Numbered from the stretch's first letter, positions 34,957 to 44,698 are shown. The stretch: 64,000 nt of DNA from Oscillospiraceae bacterium (GCA_902790675.1 CADASU010000001.1:186001-250000), one strand, 5' to 3'. Numbers and translations: made by a program. The notes: generated from the letters alone by a model not told the origin.

Positions 34957-35838
34957 TTATAATTCATCGGTTAAAAAGCCTTTTCCTAAAACTTCTTGAG
35001 CTGAACAAATTGTTATAAACGCATTAGGGTCTATTTGTCCAATTATTCTTTTAAGCTTAACCAGTTCCTTGGGCCAAACAACAACAAATAACATTCTTCC
35101 TTCCTTTTTTGTATACATTCCTCTGCAAGTTATTTCCGTATTTCCTCGATCTAATTTTTCAAATATTTTCTCCGATATTTCATTACTATGTTGCGACAAT
35201 ATAAAGACAGCTTTAGCAAATCTAAGTCCGCCCAAAATACTGTTAATTAGTTTAGAAGAAATAAAAATAATAATTATTGCATACACAGTATTAATCAAGC
35301 CAAACACAAAAAAACCAGATAAAATAATCAGAGCATCTATTATAAATAACGTAATAGAAATTGAAAATTTAGGAAATATTTTATAAACCAAATTAGCTAA
35401 CATATCAGTTCCGCCAGAAGACGCCCCTGTTTTTAGGACAAGCCCCAAACCAACCCCATCAAAAACACCAGTTAATATTGCTGCAGCAAAAATATCATTT
35501 CCAACGTCCATCTTGATTGCAAACTTTTGAAAAACAAAAAGCCAAAAAGAAACAAGCAATATTCCTATCAAAGATTTTTTCACAAATTTAGCCCCATTAA
35601 CCAACCAGCTAAAAATAAATATAGGTATATTAATTAAAATATTTAGTAAGCTTAAAGAAACATTCAAGCCAAATGCCATAGAAAAAATTCTAGATATAAT
35701 TATAGATAATCCTGCCACACCACCTGTTACTAGGCCAATAGGATTAGCAAAATTCTCAATTCCAAAGGAAAATAAAGCTGTCCCCAGCATAATAGTAAAA
35801 AAATCTTTATAACTAAGTCCGAAAAATTTAAACATCAT
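34957..35838 (-). CDS. YitT-family membrane protein
   Basis: 293 residues: five or six helices (DUF161/YitT_membrane, with NPIGLVTGGVAGLS and TGASSGGTDMLA) and a C-terminal soluble DUF2179 domain (about 205-290). Function in the family is unsettled. Start ATG at 35838 has no clear Shine-Dalgarno; the next Met codon is adjacent. It follows the ferredoxin gene but is separated from it by a terminator. Confidence 0.88.
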   Translation of the reverse strand: MMFKFFGLSYKDFFTIMLGTALFSFGIENFANPIGLVTGGVAGLSIIISRIFSMAFGLNVSLSLLNILINIPIFIFSWLVNGAKFVKKSLIGILLVSFWLFVFQKFAIKMDVGNDIFAAAILTGVFDGVGLGLVLKTGASSGGTDMLANLVYKIFPKFSISITLFIIDALIILSGFFVFGLINTVYAIIIIFISSKLINSILGGLRFAKAVFILSQHSNEISEKIFEKLDRGNTEITCRGMYTKKEGRMLFVVVWPKELVKLKRIIGQIDPNAFITICSAQEVLGKGFLTDEL

Positions 35839-35877
35839 ATTTAATCAGTCCAATCTTTCTTTATCAAAATCAATAGC

Positions 35878-35904
35878 AAAAAATCGATCCAAATAATGGA
35901 TCGA
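35878..35904 (-). terminator. Terminator of the ferredoxin gene
   Basis: Minus-strand stem TCGATCC / GGATCGA with seven-base loop, then six T. Confidence 0.88.
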
Positions 35905-35916
35905 CAAGTCAAAAAA

Positions 35917-36087
35917 CTAATCTGCCTTAGGCGCATCAACAGGGCAAACGCCACTGCAAGTTCCGCAGTCTATGCATGTATCGGAATTTATTATATATTT
36001 TGACTCACCAGCTGAAATGCAAGAAACAGGACACTCTGCAGCACAAGCACCACAGCTAATACATTTATCTGTTATTTTATACGGCAT
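35917..36087 (-). CDS. 2[4Fe-4S] ferredoxin
   Basis: Small electron carrier of anaerobic metabolism. 56 residues with two CxxCxxCxxxCP clusters: Cys9, 12, 15, 19 and Cys38, 41, 44, 48; an extra Cys23 follows the first. Size and symmetry match clostridial ferredoxins. ATG at 36087 has GGAGGGGG six bases upstream. Flanked by a terminator, so probably monocistronic. Confidence 0.95.
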   Translation of the reverse strand: MPYKITDKCISCGACAAECPVSCISAGESKYIINSDTCIDCGTCSGVCPVDAPKAD

Positions 36088-36181
36088 ATTTCCCCCTCCT
36101 TAAAAACAAAATTAAAATAATCTAAAACAATTTTGATTCTATCACATTTTAGATAAATAATCAAGCAATAAAAATAAATTT

Positions 36182-37051
36182 TTATTCATCATTCAAATTT
36201 ATATCGTCCTTAGAATTATCATCATTTATTATTTTCTGTTCAAACTGCAAATCATTTTTGTTAAAATATTTAAACACTGTTTCATCAGCTTCCGTCAATT
36301 TAACTCTATATTTTCCGGTTATAGGATTACCATCAATAATTACGCCCTCTCCATCAGGGCTAATAACCTTCATTCCAATTTTAGGCGAAGTTTGATTTAA
36401 AGCCTTATAAGCATCATATTCATATTGCAAACAACACATAAGCCGTCCACAACATCCCGATATTTTTTTAGGATTTAATGATAAATTTTGTTCCTTAGCC
36501 ATTTTTATAGACACAGGATGAAAACAACCTAAAAAAGTTTTGCAACAAAACGGTCTCCCACAAATTCCAATTCCACCTAGCATTTTAGCTTCATCGCGAA
36601 TTTTAATCTGCCTCAATTCTATTCTAACGTGAAATATAGAAGCCAAATCTTTAACCAACGCACGAAAGTCCACTCTTTCACTAGAAGTAAAGAAGAAAAT
36701 AATCTTGCTTCTATCGAAAATATATGTTGCAGACACTAAATTCATATTCAACTTATGTTTTTTTATACACTGTTCTGCAATAAAGACAGCATTTTCTTCC
36801 AACTTCAAATTTTCTTCATGATGCTTAATATCGTCCTCATTTGCAACACGCAATATAGAATCAAAAAATATATCAACGTCCTCATCATTTACATCTCTAG
36901 CAGCAACACAAACTTTTCCCAGTTCCAACCCGTGATTTGTTTTACAAATAAGATTATTTCCGACAAAACAACTGCTCTCATTAAAATTATCAATATCAAA
37001 ATAGCAAATTTTATCGACACTTCTAAAACGAATCCCAATTACTCTTTTCAT
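36182..37051 (-). CDS. ricT: PSP1-domain protein RicT (YaaT)
   Basis: In Bacillus, RicT forms the Ric/Y complex with RicA and RicF that carries Fe-S clusters and helps RNase Y mature mRNAs and aids Spo0A phosphorylation. 289 residues with the PSP1 core (about 65-150), the Cys-rich motifs GICGRPFCCKTF and SGCCGRLMCCLQYEY, and an acidic C-terminal tail. ATG at 37051 with GGAG upstream is chosen over TTG at 37057. It follows holB, the conserved Firmicutes order. Confidence 0.93.
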   Translation of the reverse strand: MKRVIGIRFRSVDKICYFDIDNFNESSCFVGNNLICKTNHGLELGKVCVAARDVNDEDVDIFFDSILRVANEDDIKHHEENLKLEENAVFIAEQCIKKHKLNMNLVSATYIFDRSKIIFFFTSSERVDFRALVKDLASIFHVRIELRQIKIRDEAKMLGGIGICGRPFCCKTFLGCFHPVSIKMAKEQNLSLNPKKISGCCGRLMCCLQYEYDAYKALNQTSPKIGMKVISPDGEGVIIDGNPITGKYRVKLTEADETVFKYFNKNDLQFEQKIINDDNSKDDINLNDE

Positions 37052-37188
37052 AAACAATTCTCCATAACAATATTAAATCATATTATTTTTTACTATAATA
37101 CTCACAATCATTATATCATATAGTAAAAGATTTAAACAACACAATAGGTAAAAATCCACTTTAAAAATTGAAACACCATTAAATAACA

Positions 37189-38136
37189 TCAGCCTTGAAA
37201 AAGCTCAGCACAAAATCTAGCAATAGTTATTTTTTTATTTCCATTACTCATCAAAATTTTCTTACTACGTTCAACACAGTCAAAAACCTTATCTATCCTA
37301 TTAATAAAACTTACATTTACTTTGTTTTGTTGCTTAATATTTTCATTAATAATAAATTTTATTCTAGACAAAAAGCACTTAAAAACTTCTAAACTAAGCT
37401 CCACATTATCTTCCAATGCAGCAGCTACTTGAACAAATTTCAGCTCATTATTACTAAAATAGGCCTTAATAAGGTCTTCAGAAACTGCTAAAGCTTCTCG
37501 TCCAATAGAATTATCCAAATAAAAAATTGCTCTTCCTATGCTGCCTTCACAAAGCTGTGATGCTAATTTTAAATGGTCATCATTCTCTCCAGAAAATCTT
37601 TTTTTAATTTCATCAAAACAAATTTCATATTGAACCGGACATATTCCTACAGGAACACATCTCGACGAAACTGTTTCCAAAACTCCACTTCTGCTACAAG
37701 ACGTGAGCAAAAATATAACATTTTTTGGAGGCTCCTCAAGCGTTTTTAATAATGTATTTGCGGCTGCCGTCAAAAGACTATCTACATTATTTAGCAAAAA
37801 TATTTTATAAGAACCCTCATTTGGTTTTACATAAGCATCTTCGATTAATTTTCTTGCATCACTTACATTAAAACCCTGCTTTCCTTTAGAAGAGTCCATT
37901 CCTATTTCAAAATAATCCGGATGATTTTTAGTTAAAAATTTCTTACAGCCATCACATTCCATACATGGTTTATTATCATTTTCACAAAATATTGCCTGAG
38001 CAAACTGCCTAGCAATAGTTTTTTTACCAACTCCATCTTCTCCATAAAATAAATATGCATGCGAAAATTTTTGATTTTTTAATATACTATCTAAAAGTGA
38101 AACAACATTTTCATTTCCACAAAAATTAAAAGACAT
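37189..38136 (-). CDS. holB: DNA polymerase III delta' subunit
   Basis: Clamp-loader subunit. 315 residues with Walker A-like GEDGVGKKT, a zinc module CxxxCxxC (around CMECDGCKKF), and the SRC sensor motif in SSRCVPV. C-terminal collar domain is present. Start ATG with GGAGA. Lies between a YaaO-like decarboxylase gene and ricT; the tmk-yaaQ-yaaR genes found here in Bacillus are missing. Confidence 0.92.
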   Translation of the reverse strand: MSFNFCGNENVVSLLDSILKNQKFSHAYLFYGEDGVGKKTIARQFAQAIFCENDNKPCMECDGCKKFLTKNHPDYFEIGMDSSKGKQGFNVSDARKLIEDAYVKPNEGSYKIFLLNNVDSLLTAAANTLLKTLEEPPKNVIFLLTSCSRSGVLETVSSRCVPVGICPVQYEICFDEIKKRFSGENDDHLKLASQLCEGSIGRAIFYLDNSIGREALAVSEDLIKAYFSNNELKFVQVAAALEDNVELSLEVFKCFLSRIKFIINENIKQQNKVNVSFINRIDKVFDCVERSKKILMSNGNKKITIARFCAELFQG

Positions 38137-38155
38137 AGCACTTCTCCAAATCTAA

Positions 38156-39466
38156 TTATAAGTCCTTAATAACACACACAAATTTTACATCATTTTTCAT
38201 TAACAAGTCAGCAATATCGTCAGTTATTAATTCTCCTGCAGCAACTATTGGAATTCCAGGAGGACAAATCCACTGACTTTTTCCACAAATTCTGCCAACC
38301 GAATGTTTCACATCAATTTGCTCCAACTGACTACGGAATGCTTTACTTAAGCTAAGTTTAACATTAGGAATAGGCAATTTTCTAATTTCAAAACAAGACC
38401 CATAATTTTCTACTGTTTCAATTTTTTCCAAGCATTTTCTAAGCCTGTCCCAATCCATATCAGACAAAAAAGGCGACACAATTAAAGTAACATATCTACT
38501 GTCAGTATACTCAGGCTCTATTTTGTGCTGCCGCAAAATAGACCTTACTCCAAAAGCACCATTCTTAACATTAATACAGTCTATAGTTATTTTACTGCAA
38601 TCTGTCTTTAATATATTAAGAGACAAATTTTCAAACAAATCCTTTTTTCGTTCTTCCAACTGTTTAAAACGTTTCCAGCCCTCAGCCTTAAGCCAATCAA
38701 CACAAAGACCAATAGAGTCCATTATCAAGTAAGAAGGACTCGTTGACCCAAACATAGACATGTTATATTTAATTTCTTCTTGATCAAACAAGCCTAATTT
38801 ACTATGCAAAACCGCCGCACCAGTTAATGTTGGAAGTGTTTTATGAAAGCTATCACAACAAATATCTGCGCCTAAAAAAATAGGATGTTCATCAACAGTT
38901 GTAAATTTCAAATGAGCCCCATGAGCATTATCCACAATTAAAACAGCATCATATTTTTTACAAACTTCAGAAATCCCCTTAATATCTGCTCTAATTCCAT
39001 AATAATTTGGCGAAGTTATATAAACCGCGGCTGGTTTTTTTATTTTAGCCAAAACCTCTTCAACATCACAAGGCTCTGGAATATTTTTATATAAACCACC
39101 CTCACTAACTTTAATCCACTCTGGCTGTATGTCTAAAAGAGCACACACGTTATAAAAAGCTATATGTGAAGATCTCATTGCAACAAATGCTCTATCCTTA
39201 AATAGAGAAATCATAGTTTGTATACAAAGAGTAGACCCGCTTGCAGATATTACTGATTGAGCTTGATATAATTCAGATATTTCATCTTCCAAATCCTTAA
39301 TAACACCATCAGAATGATATAGTGAATCCGATCCACCAATTTCAGTAATATCAAAATGCGGCGATATTCTATTGATAAACTCACATCTTGCCTGATGCCC
39401 AGGTGTATGTAACCTCAAAAAGCCATTCGAATCATATTCTCGAATAAATTCACTAAGTTTATTCAC
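38156..39466 (-). CDS. Orn/Lys/Arg decarboxylase-like PLP enzyme (YaaO type)
   Basis: Fold-type I PLP enzyme of the short Orn/Lys/Arg decarboxylase group, probable amino-acid decarboxylase leading to polyamines; substrate not determined. 436 residues: TPGHQ near 21-25, PLP site Lys209 in CDSFHKTLPTLTG, Asp179 in VDNAHGAH, and a small C-terminal domain. It lacks the N-terminal response-regulator-like wing of the large inducible enzymes. Start is GTG at 39466 with GGAGG 13 bases upstream, inside the end of argS; only five bases separate the two genes. Confidence 0.87.
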   Translation of the reverse strand: MNKLSEFIREYDSNGFLRLHTPGHQARCEFINRISPHFDITEIGGSDSLYHSDGVIKDLEDEISELYQAQSVISASGSTLCIQTMISLFKDRAFVAMRSSHIAFYNVCALLDIQPEWIKVSEGGLYKNIPEPCDVEEVLAKIKKPAAVYITSPNYYGIRADIKGISEVCKKYDAVLIVDNAHGAHLKFTTVDEHPIFLGADICCDSFHKTLPTLTGAAVLHSKLGLFDQEEIKYNMSMFGSTSPSYLIMDSIGLCVDWLKAEGWKRFKQLEERKKDLFENLSLNILKTDCSKITIDCINVKNGAFGVRSILRQHKIEPEYTDSRYVTLIVSPFLSDMDWDRLRKCLEKIETVENYGSCFEIRKLPIPNVKLSLSKAFRSQLEQIDVKHSVGRICGKSQWICPPGIPIVAAGELITDDIADLLMKNDVKFVCVIKDL

Positions 39467-39471
39467 AATTT

Positions 39472-41160
39472 CTACATTTCCTCCGGAGCGCTTATATTTA
39501 AAACAGTTAAGGCATTTTTCAAAGTAATCTTAACTGCAGAGCAAAGGCTAAGCCTTGCTTTAAGCAGCGCTTCTTCACTTCCTTTTACTTTACAAACAGT
39601 ATAAAATTTGTGAAACAATGTAGCAATATCTAACGCAAAACGAGTGATTCTCGATGGGTTATATGAAGAAGCAGCCGCAATAATTTCACTAGGAAATTTA
39701 GCAATTGCTTTTATTAATTCAATTTCTTCTTTTGTTTTAAGCAATTCATATTCTGAATGAATTGAAGGCTTATGTCCCAATTCTTCAAGATTTTTTAATA
39801 TTTGGCATATTCTAGCATGAGCATATTGAACATAATAAACAGGATTTTTAGAAGACTCCTCAATTGCAAGATCCAAATCAAAATCAAAGTGGGAACTTGC
39901 CTCACGCATATTAAAAAAGAACCTAGCCGCATCGATAGGAATTTCATCAAGCAAAGAGGTTAGCGTTATAGACTTTCCAGAACGCTTGCTAAGCTTAACT
40001 GTCTCACCATCTCTAACCAAGCGGACCATCTGCATTAAAATAATATCCAACCGCTTAGAATCAATTCCCAATGCTTCCAGAGCCCACTTCAACCTAGCAA
40101 CATGTCCATGATGATCTGCTCCCCAAATATCTATTGCTTTGTCAAATCCTCTGTCAACTAGCTTATTGTAGTGATATGCAATATCAGCTAAAAAATAGGT
40201 TGGAATTCCGTTATCTCTAATTAAAACCTCGTCTTTTTCTCCTCCAAACTCAGTTGCCTTAAACCAAACAGCCCCTCCAGCTTCATATACAAACCCTCTG
40301 CTTTTTAACATATCTACTATTTCATGTAGTTTGCCTTGTTTATGGAGATCACTTTCTAAAAACCAATTATCATACTTTATTTTATACTTCAGTAAATCAG
40401 TTTTAAGCCCTTTAATATTAAGCGGCAACGCATAATCAACAAGTGCTTGTCTGCGTTCATCTTCACTGACATTCATATATTTATCCTTATATATATCAGC
40501 AAAATCTTTAGCACGCTGAGTTATATCTGCCCCCTGATAGCAATCCTCAGTTAAAACAACAGCTTGTTCACCTAAAAACAATTGCTGATATCTAATAGAC
40601 AAACTCTTCTTAAATTTTTCAATTTGATTTCCAGCATCATTAACATAAAATTCACGGCTAGTATTATATCCTGCCCAGGAAAGAATTTCAGACAAACAAT
40701 CTCCCATAGCTCCTCCACGCGCATTACCAATATGCATAGGACCAGTAGGATTAGCAGATACAAATTCAACCAAAACTTTCTTGTTCAGTCCAAAATTAGT
40801 TCTGCCATAGTGGTTTTCTTCACCCAAAACAGCAATTATAGCCTCTTTAAACCAAGTTCCATTCAAGAAAAAATTAATAAAACCCGGCCCAGCAATTTCG
40901 CATCTATCAAAATAAGTATCGTCTAAAACAACATTGTCAACAATTTTCTGAGCAATAATTTTAGGTGATTGCTTAAAAGCTTTTGCTCCAACCATTGCGA
41001 TATTAGTAGCAAAATCGCCGTTAGATGGATCTGCCGGTATTTCAACTATAAAGTCCGATATTTCTGCTTGTATTAGTTCTCCGTTATCTTTTGCTTTGTC
41101 CAGCGCCAAACATAATAATTTTCGTAATTGTTGCTCAGCTTGTGTTTGAATATCTATCAT
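39472..41160 (-). CDS. argS: Arginyl-tRNA synthetase
   Basis: Charges tRNA-Arg. 562 residues: N-terminal Add1 domain, catalytic Rossmann domain with HIGH-type motif HIGN (in GPMHIGNARGGAMGD), KMSKS-like VKLSKRSG, and the C-terminal DALR anticodon domain. Class I enzyme, full length. No T-box leader seen upstream. Part of a cluster ddl-ywiB-argS-yaaO. Confidence 0.97.
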   Translation of the reverse strand: MIDIQTQAEQQLRKLLCLALDKAKDNGELIQAEISDFIVEIPADPSNGDFATNIAMVGAKAFKQSPKIIAQKIVDNVVLDDTYFDRCEIAGPGFINFFLNGTWFKEAIIAVLGEENHYGRTNFGLNKKVLVEFVSANPTGPMHIGNARGGAMGDCLSEILSWAGYNTSREFYVNDAGNQIEKFKKSLSIRYQQLFLGEQAVVLTEDCYQGADITQRAKDFADIYKDKYMNVSEDERRQALVDYALPLNIKGLKTDLLKYKIKYDNWFLESDLHKQGKLHEIVDMLKSRGFVYEAGGAVWFKATEFGGEKDEVLIRDNGIPTYFLADIAYHYNKLVDRGFDKAIDIWGADHHGHVARLKWALEALGIDSKRLDIILMQMVRLVRDGETVKLSKRSGKSITLTSLLDEIPIDAARFFFNMREASSHFDFDLDLAIEESSKNPVYYVQYAHARICQILKNLEELGHKPSIHSEYELLKTKEEIELIKAIAKFPSEIIAAASSYNPSRITRFALDIATLFHKFYTVCKVKGSEEALLKARLSLCSAVKITLKNALTVLNISAPEEM

Positions 41161-41202
41161 AATTCCAATAACATCCTTTCAAAGTATAACAAATTAATCA
41201 AT

Positions 41203-41625
41203 TTAATTATTCAAAAGCCCAACAGATATATAAAGTTTATTTTTTATCACATTTTCAGAATCCATTTCCATATCATAAAACAATTCTATACGCTTATTTG
41301 ATTTTGTCATTTCTGTATCTATTCTATTAGTGTATGTAGACATATATGAAAAGAGTCCATTCGACTTAAAGGTAGCTTTTGTATTTTTATTTTCAGAAAG
41401 TCTCAAATAATAATTTATATCTCCATCAGCCTTAACAATAACAGTTTTTTTACCAAGCACAACAATCTGCGTTAACCCATTATTTTCATTTTCATAAGAA
41501 ATAATCCATCTATCCTTCAATTTTTTTAATGTTCCCATAACAAACATCTCAAAATTTTTCATATCGTCACCAGAATACCCTTGAGAGCCTTTAATTATTA
41601 ATTCGACGTTTGTACTTATGCTCAT
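41203..41625 (-). CDS. DUF1934 beta-barrel protein (YwiB-like)
   Basis: Small protein of unknown role, 140 residues, calycin-like beta-barrel (DUF1934). In Bacillus ywiB also lies just before argS, which supports the call. Start ATG at 41625 is preferred; a start four codons upstream at 41637 overlaps a GGATGG that may be the ribosome site. Confidence 0.82.
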   Translation of the reverse strand: MSISTNVELIIKGSQGYSGDDMKNFEMFVMGTLKKLKDRWIISYENENNGLTQIVVLGKKTVIVKADGDINYYLRLSENKNTKATFKSNGLFSYMSTYTNRIDTEMTKSNKRIELFYDMEMDSENVIKNKLYISVGLLNN

Positions 41626-41647
41626 TATTAACACCATCCACTAAAAT

Positions 41648-42712
41648 TTACTCATCTGTTTTCATAGCAAGTTCAATGAGATTTTCTAAAAGTTTTCCAC
41701 ATTCTATTCCGCTTTTCTCCCAAAGTTTAGCATACATACTAATTGAAGTAAACCCGGGCAAAGTATTAATTTCATTTAAGTATATTTCATCATCGTCAGT
41801 AACAAAAAAGTCCACACGAGACAAGCCTCTACACGACATAATATTATAAGCTCTAACAGCAATTTCACGAACTTTATTTGAAACATCATCGCTAAGCTGC
41901 GCCGGTATAATTAACTTAGAATCTGACTCATATTTAGCATCATAATCGTAAAAATCATTATGAGGTATAATCTGCCCCAAAACAGAAGCTTTAGGATTAT
42001 CGTTACCAATTATAGCACACTCTACCTCTTTTCCAACAATTCCTTCCTCACAAAGTACTTTACTGTCATGGGCAAGGGCAGTTAATATTCCGTTATGCAA
42101 TTCTTCAATGTTACTACACTTACTGATTCCAACAGAAGAGCCTGCATTTGCTGGTTTAGTAAAAATAGGAAAAGAAAGTTTTTGAGCAATTCTTTTGCAA
42201 CAAGCGTCCATATCTTTAATATCAGATTTTTTTACAACATCCCATTTTGTTCCTTTAATTCCAGCATAATCTAACAATGTTCTTGTATAGACCTTATCCA
42301 TACACGCAGCTGAACTTAAAACTCCACATCCAACATATGGTATATTTGCCATTTCCAATAATCCTTGCATCCTACCATCTTCACCATTTGCCCCATGAAG
42401 AACAGGAAAAACACAATCAATTTTCAAAAGCGCAAATTCAAAATTTTCCATAACCTTCAATATCCCACCATGTGTGGCATCGGGACTAATAATAGCCGGA
42501 CAACAATCCAAATCATCTTTCCACTCATCTGTTGGTATTTTTTCAACAGGCCCTGGATAATATAGCCAATGGCCACTTTTAGTGATTCCAATAGGTATAA
42601 CTTCAAACTTTTCCCTTGACAAATTACTAATAATATAAAATGCGGAATTCAAAGACACTTCATATTCTGAAGAAACTCCACCAAATAAAACAGCAATTTT
42701 CATCTTATTCAT
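41648..42712 (-). CDS. ddl: D-alanine--D-alanine ligase
   Basis: ATP-grasp enzyme making the D-Ala-D-Ala dipeptide of peptidoglycan. 354 residues with N-terminal GGVSSEYEVSLNSA, ATP-grasp strand FTKPANAGSSVG, and the metal site NEINTLPGFTS. The omega loop reads YDYDAKY; the tyrosine is typical of D-Ala-D-Ala rather than D-Ala-D-Lac (vancomycin resistance) ligases. Start ATG with AGGAG 12 bases upstream. Confidence 0.95.
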   Translation of the reverse strand: MNKMKIAVLFGGVSSEYEVSLNSAFYIISNLSREKFEVIPIGITKSGHWLYYPGPVEKIPTDEWKDDLDCCPAIISPDATHGGILKVMENFEFALLKIDCVFPVLHGANGEDGRMQGLLEMANIPYVGCGVLSSAACMDKVYTRTLLDYAGIKGTKWDVVKKSDIKDMDACCKRIAQKLSFPIFTKPANAGSSVGISKCSNIEELHNGILTALAHDSKVLCEEGIVGKEVECAIIGNDNPKASVLGQIIPHNDFYDYDAKYESDSKLIIPAQLSDDVSNKVREIAVRAYNIMSCRGLSRVDFFVTDDDEIYLNEINTLPGFTSISMYAKLWEKSGIECGKLLENLIELAMKTDE

Positions 42713-42940
42713 AACGAAATATATCTCCTTTTAAAAAGTTAAAAACAAAATTCTTAAGGAATATGATACCATAAAACAAAACCCAAGACAAGAAAATATT
42801 GGTTTAAATAATCTGACAAAGCAATATAACTCGTTTTGAATCAATACACATTTATTTTATTGCTAACAAGCCTCAGATAAATTAAAATATTAAAGCAAAC
42901 AAAAACGAAATATTTATAAAGTAAATTAAAACGTTCTTGC
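42713..42940. other. Divergent intergenic region between ddl and rpmG
   Basis: AT-rich; no gene or recognisable RNA seen apart from the rpmG promoter at its right end. Confidence 0.4.
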
Positions 42941-42969
42941 TTGACATTATATGTTTGATATGTTATCAT
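42941..42969 (+). promoter_or_regulatory. Promoter of the rpmG-secE-nusG-rplKA operon
   Basis: TTGACA, 17-base spacer, TATCAT. Predicted start about 165 bases before rpmG, leaving a long leader. Confidence 0.85.
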
Positions 42970-42987
42970 TGTTATACCTCTTTTAGC

Positions 42988-43120
42988 GGGCTTTATTTTT
43001 TTGCATATTTTTTATATACATTTATATGCAATAAAATTTGCCCATTCAACCTAGAGGGAGGCAATTTGTTTTTTGTCTTGAACATATTTTGTAAATCAAG
43101 ATAAATTATCGCATGATAAT
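42988..43120 (+). other. Three-hairpin leader upstream of rpmG
   Basis: Successive inverted repeats in the 5' leader: 42988-43043 (GGGC...TTGCATAT / ATATGCAA...GCCC), 43076-43101 (TCTTGA / TCAAGA) and 43105-43120 (ATTATC-gcat-GATAAT), the last ending five bases before the AGGAGG of rpmG. No known leader class recognised. Confidence 0.45.
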
Positions 43121-43139
43121 ATTTAGGAGGTGCCGATTT

Positions 43140-43289
43140 ATGAGAGTAAAGGTTACATTGGCTTGTACTGAGTGCAAACAACGTAATTATGACACAATGA
43201 AAAACAAGAAAAATAACCCAGACAGGCTTGAAATGAATAAATATTGTCGTTTTTGTAGAAAACATACTGTTCATAAAGAAACGAAGTAA
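43140..43289 (+). CDS. rpmG: Ribosomal protein L33 (zinc-binding type)
   Basis: 49-residue large-subunit protein. Two CxxC pairs (Cys9/Cys12 and Cys36/Cys39) mark the zinc-containing form. ATG at 43140 has AGGAGG nine bases upstream. It heads rpmG-secE-nusG-rplK-rplA, a conserved Firmicutes order. Confidence 0.95.
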   Translation: MRVKVTLACTECKQRNYDTMKNKKNNPDRLEMNKYCRFCRKHTVHKETK

Positions 43290-43310
43290 CAGAAACAGGA
43301 GGAATATTAT

Positions 43311-43571
43311 ATGGCTAAGAATGAAAAAAAGTTAGCTGAACCTAAAAAAATTAATATGAGTTCTTCAAAAAAAGAAAAAAAAAATATATTCCGTCACGTG
43401 TTTGATTATTTTAAACAATTAAAAAACGAATTAAAAAAAGTAGTTTGGCCTAGCAAGAAAAAATTATTCGGTGGAACAATGATTGTTATTGTTACAGTTA
43501 TTGTTATGTCTTTGTTTGTGGTTTTAGCTGATTTTGCGTTTCATAATTTACTGAAATTGTTACTTGGCTAA
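43311..43571 (+). CDS. secE: Preprotein translocase subunit SecE
   Basis: Single-helix clamp of the SecYEG channel. 86 residues: a lysine-rich 35-residue start, the conserved amphipathic FDYFKQLKNELKKVVWPSKK region and one C-terminal membrane helix (about 56-82). Start ATG with AGGAGG; 21 bases after rpmG. Confidence 0.94.
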   Translation: MAKNEKKLAEPKKINMSSSKKEKKNIFRHVFDYFKQLKNELKKVVWPSKKKLFGGTMIVIVTVIVMSLFVVLADFAFHNLLKLLLG

Positions 43572-43600
43572 TCATGATTAAGTCTAGATAGGAGAAGTAA

Positions 43601-44122
43601 ATGTCTGATATAGCAAAATGGTATGTAATACACACTTACTCTGGTTATGAAAATAAAGTTGCTCAAAACATAGAAAAAGCGGTAGAAAGCCGTCAGCTCC
43701 ACGATCTTATTCAGGAAGTAAAAGTTCCTATGCAGGTTGTTGAAGAGATAAAAGATGGCAAAAAGCAAAAAATTGAGCGCAAACTTTTCCCTAGTTACGT
43801 GATAGTTAAAATGGTTCTTACTGATGATTCTTGGTATGTTGTAAGAAACATTCGAGGAGTTACAGGCTTTGTTGGTCCATCTTCTAAGCCCATTCCTTTG
43901 ACGCGTAAAGAAGTAGACGCACTGGGTGTTGAAAATCGTCAAGTAGAAACAGATTACAGTGTAGGAGATAGCGTAAAAATCATTTCCGGATCATTAGAAG
44001 GGTTTGTTGGCAATGTATCGTCAATTGATACTGCTAAAGGAATGGTTACTGTTACTGTATCTATACTAGGAAGAAACACGCCGGTTGAGGTGGAATTAAG
44101 CCAGGTGGTTTGTAACGAATAA
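43601..44122 (+). CDS. nusG: Transcription elongation/termination factor NusG
   Basis: Binds RNA polymerase and couples it to the ribosome or Rho. 173 residues: NGN domain (WYVIHTYSGYENKVA, PSYVIVKMVLTDDSWYVVRN, TGFVG) and KOW domain (VKIISGSLEGFVGNV). 29 bases after secE, AGGAGA ribosome site. Confidence 0.97.
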   Translation: MSDIAKWYVIHTYSGYENKVAQNIEKAVESRQLHDLIQEVKVPMQVVEEIKDGKKQKIERKLFPSYVIVKMVLTDDSWYVVRNIRGVTGFVGPSSKPIPLTRKEVDALGVENRQVETDYSVGDSVKIISGSLEGFVGNVSSIDTAKGMVTVTVSILGRNTPVEVELSQVVCNE

Positions 44123-44203
44123 TTTATATGTATATTGTAAATATGTTTTAAGAAAAGTTAGAAATGCTATTGCATTTTGGAAAAATTTGGAGGTGCTATA
44201 AAA

Positions 44204-44629
44204 ATGGCTCAAAAAGTTGTAGGTTTAGTAAAGCTACAAATTCCTGCAGGTAAAGCGACGCCTGCTCAACCAATTGGTTCTGCGCTGGGTCCTTATGGTA
44301 TAAATATAATGGGATTTACAAAAGAATTCAATGAAAAAACAAAAAATGATATGGGACTAATAATTCCTGTAGTAATAACAATTTATGCAGATCGTTCTTT
44401 CACATTTGTTACAAAAACTCCACCAGCTGCTGTTCTTATTAAAAAAGCTATTGGAATTGATAAGGCATCTGGTGAACCAAACAAAAATAAGGTTGCTAAA
44501 ATAACAAGAGAACAATTGCAAAAAATCGCTGAACAAAAAGCGCCAGATTTAAATGCTGGAAGTATAGAAACTGCTATTAGTATGATAGCAGGAACAGCAC
44601 GCTCTATGGGTGTTGAAGTTGTAGACTAG
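44204..44629 (+). CDS. rplK: Ribosomal protein L11
   Basis: 141 residues, exactly the usual length; N-terminal [20 protein letters not shown] proline-rich domain and C-terminal rRNA-binding domain. ATG at 44204 with GGAGGTG upstream; the frame extends to 44177 but that part contains the ribosome site. Confidence 0.98.
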   Translation: MAQKVVGLVKLQIPAGKATPAQPIGSALGPYGINIMGFTKEFNEKTKNDMGLIIPVVITIYADRSFTFVTKTPPAAVLIKKAIGIDKASGEPNKNKVAKITREQLQKIAEQKAPDLNAGSIETAISMIAGTARSMGVEVVD

Positions 44630-44648
44630 ATATAGTCTTTTGGTGGGA

Positions 44649-44698
44649 GGAACATATCTCGATTAGCTGCGAATCTAGTAATTGAAGATATTCGTTCC
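44649..44698 (+). other. Stem-loop in the rplK-rplA spacer
   Basis: GGAACATATC pairs with GATAT-tc-GTTCC (two-base bulge). It lies 38 bases before the L1 start and may be an mRNA site for processing or L1 feedback; not a known mapped site. Confidence 0.35.

Noticed and set aside
42993..43274. 93-residue minus-strand frame over the rpmG leader and gene
   Set aside because: It is antisense to rpmG and its conserved leader, without ribosome site or family.
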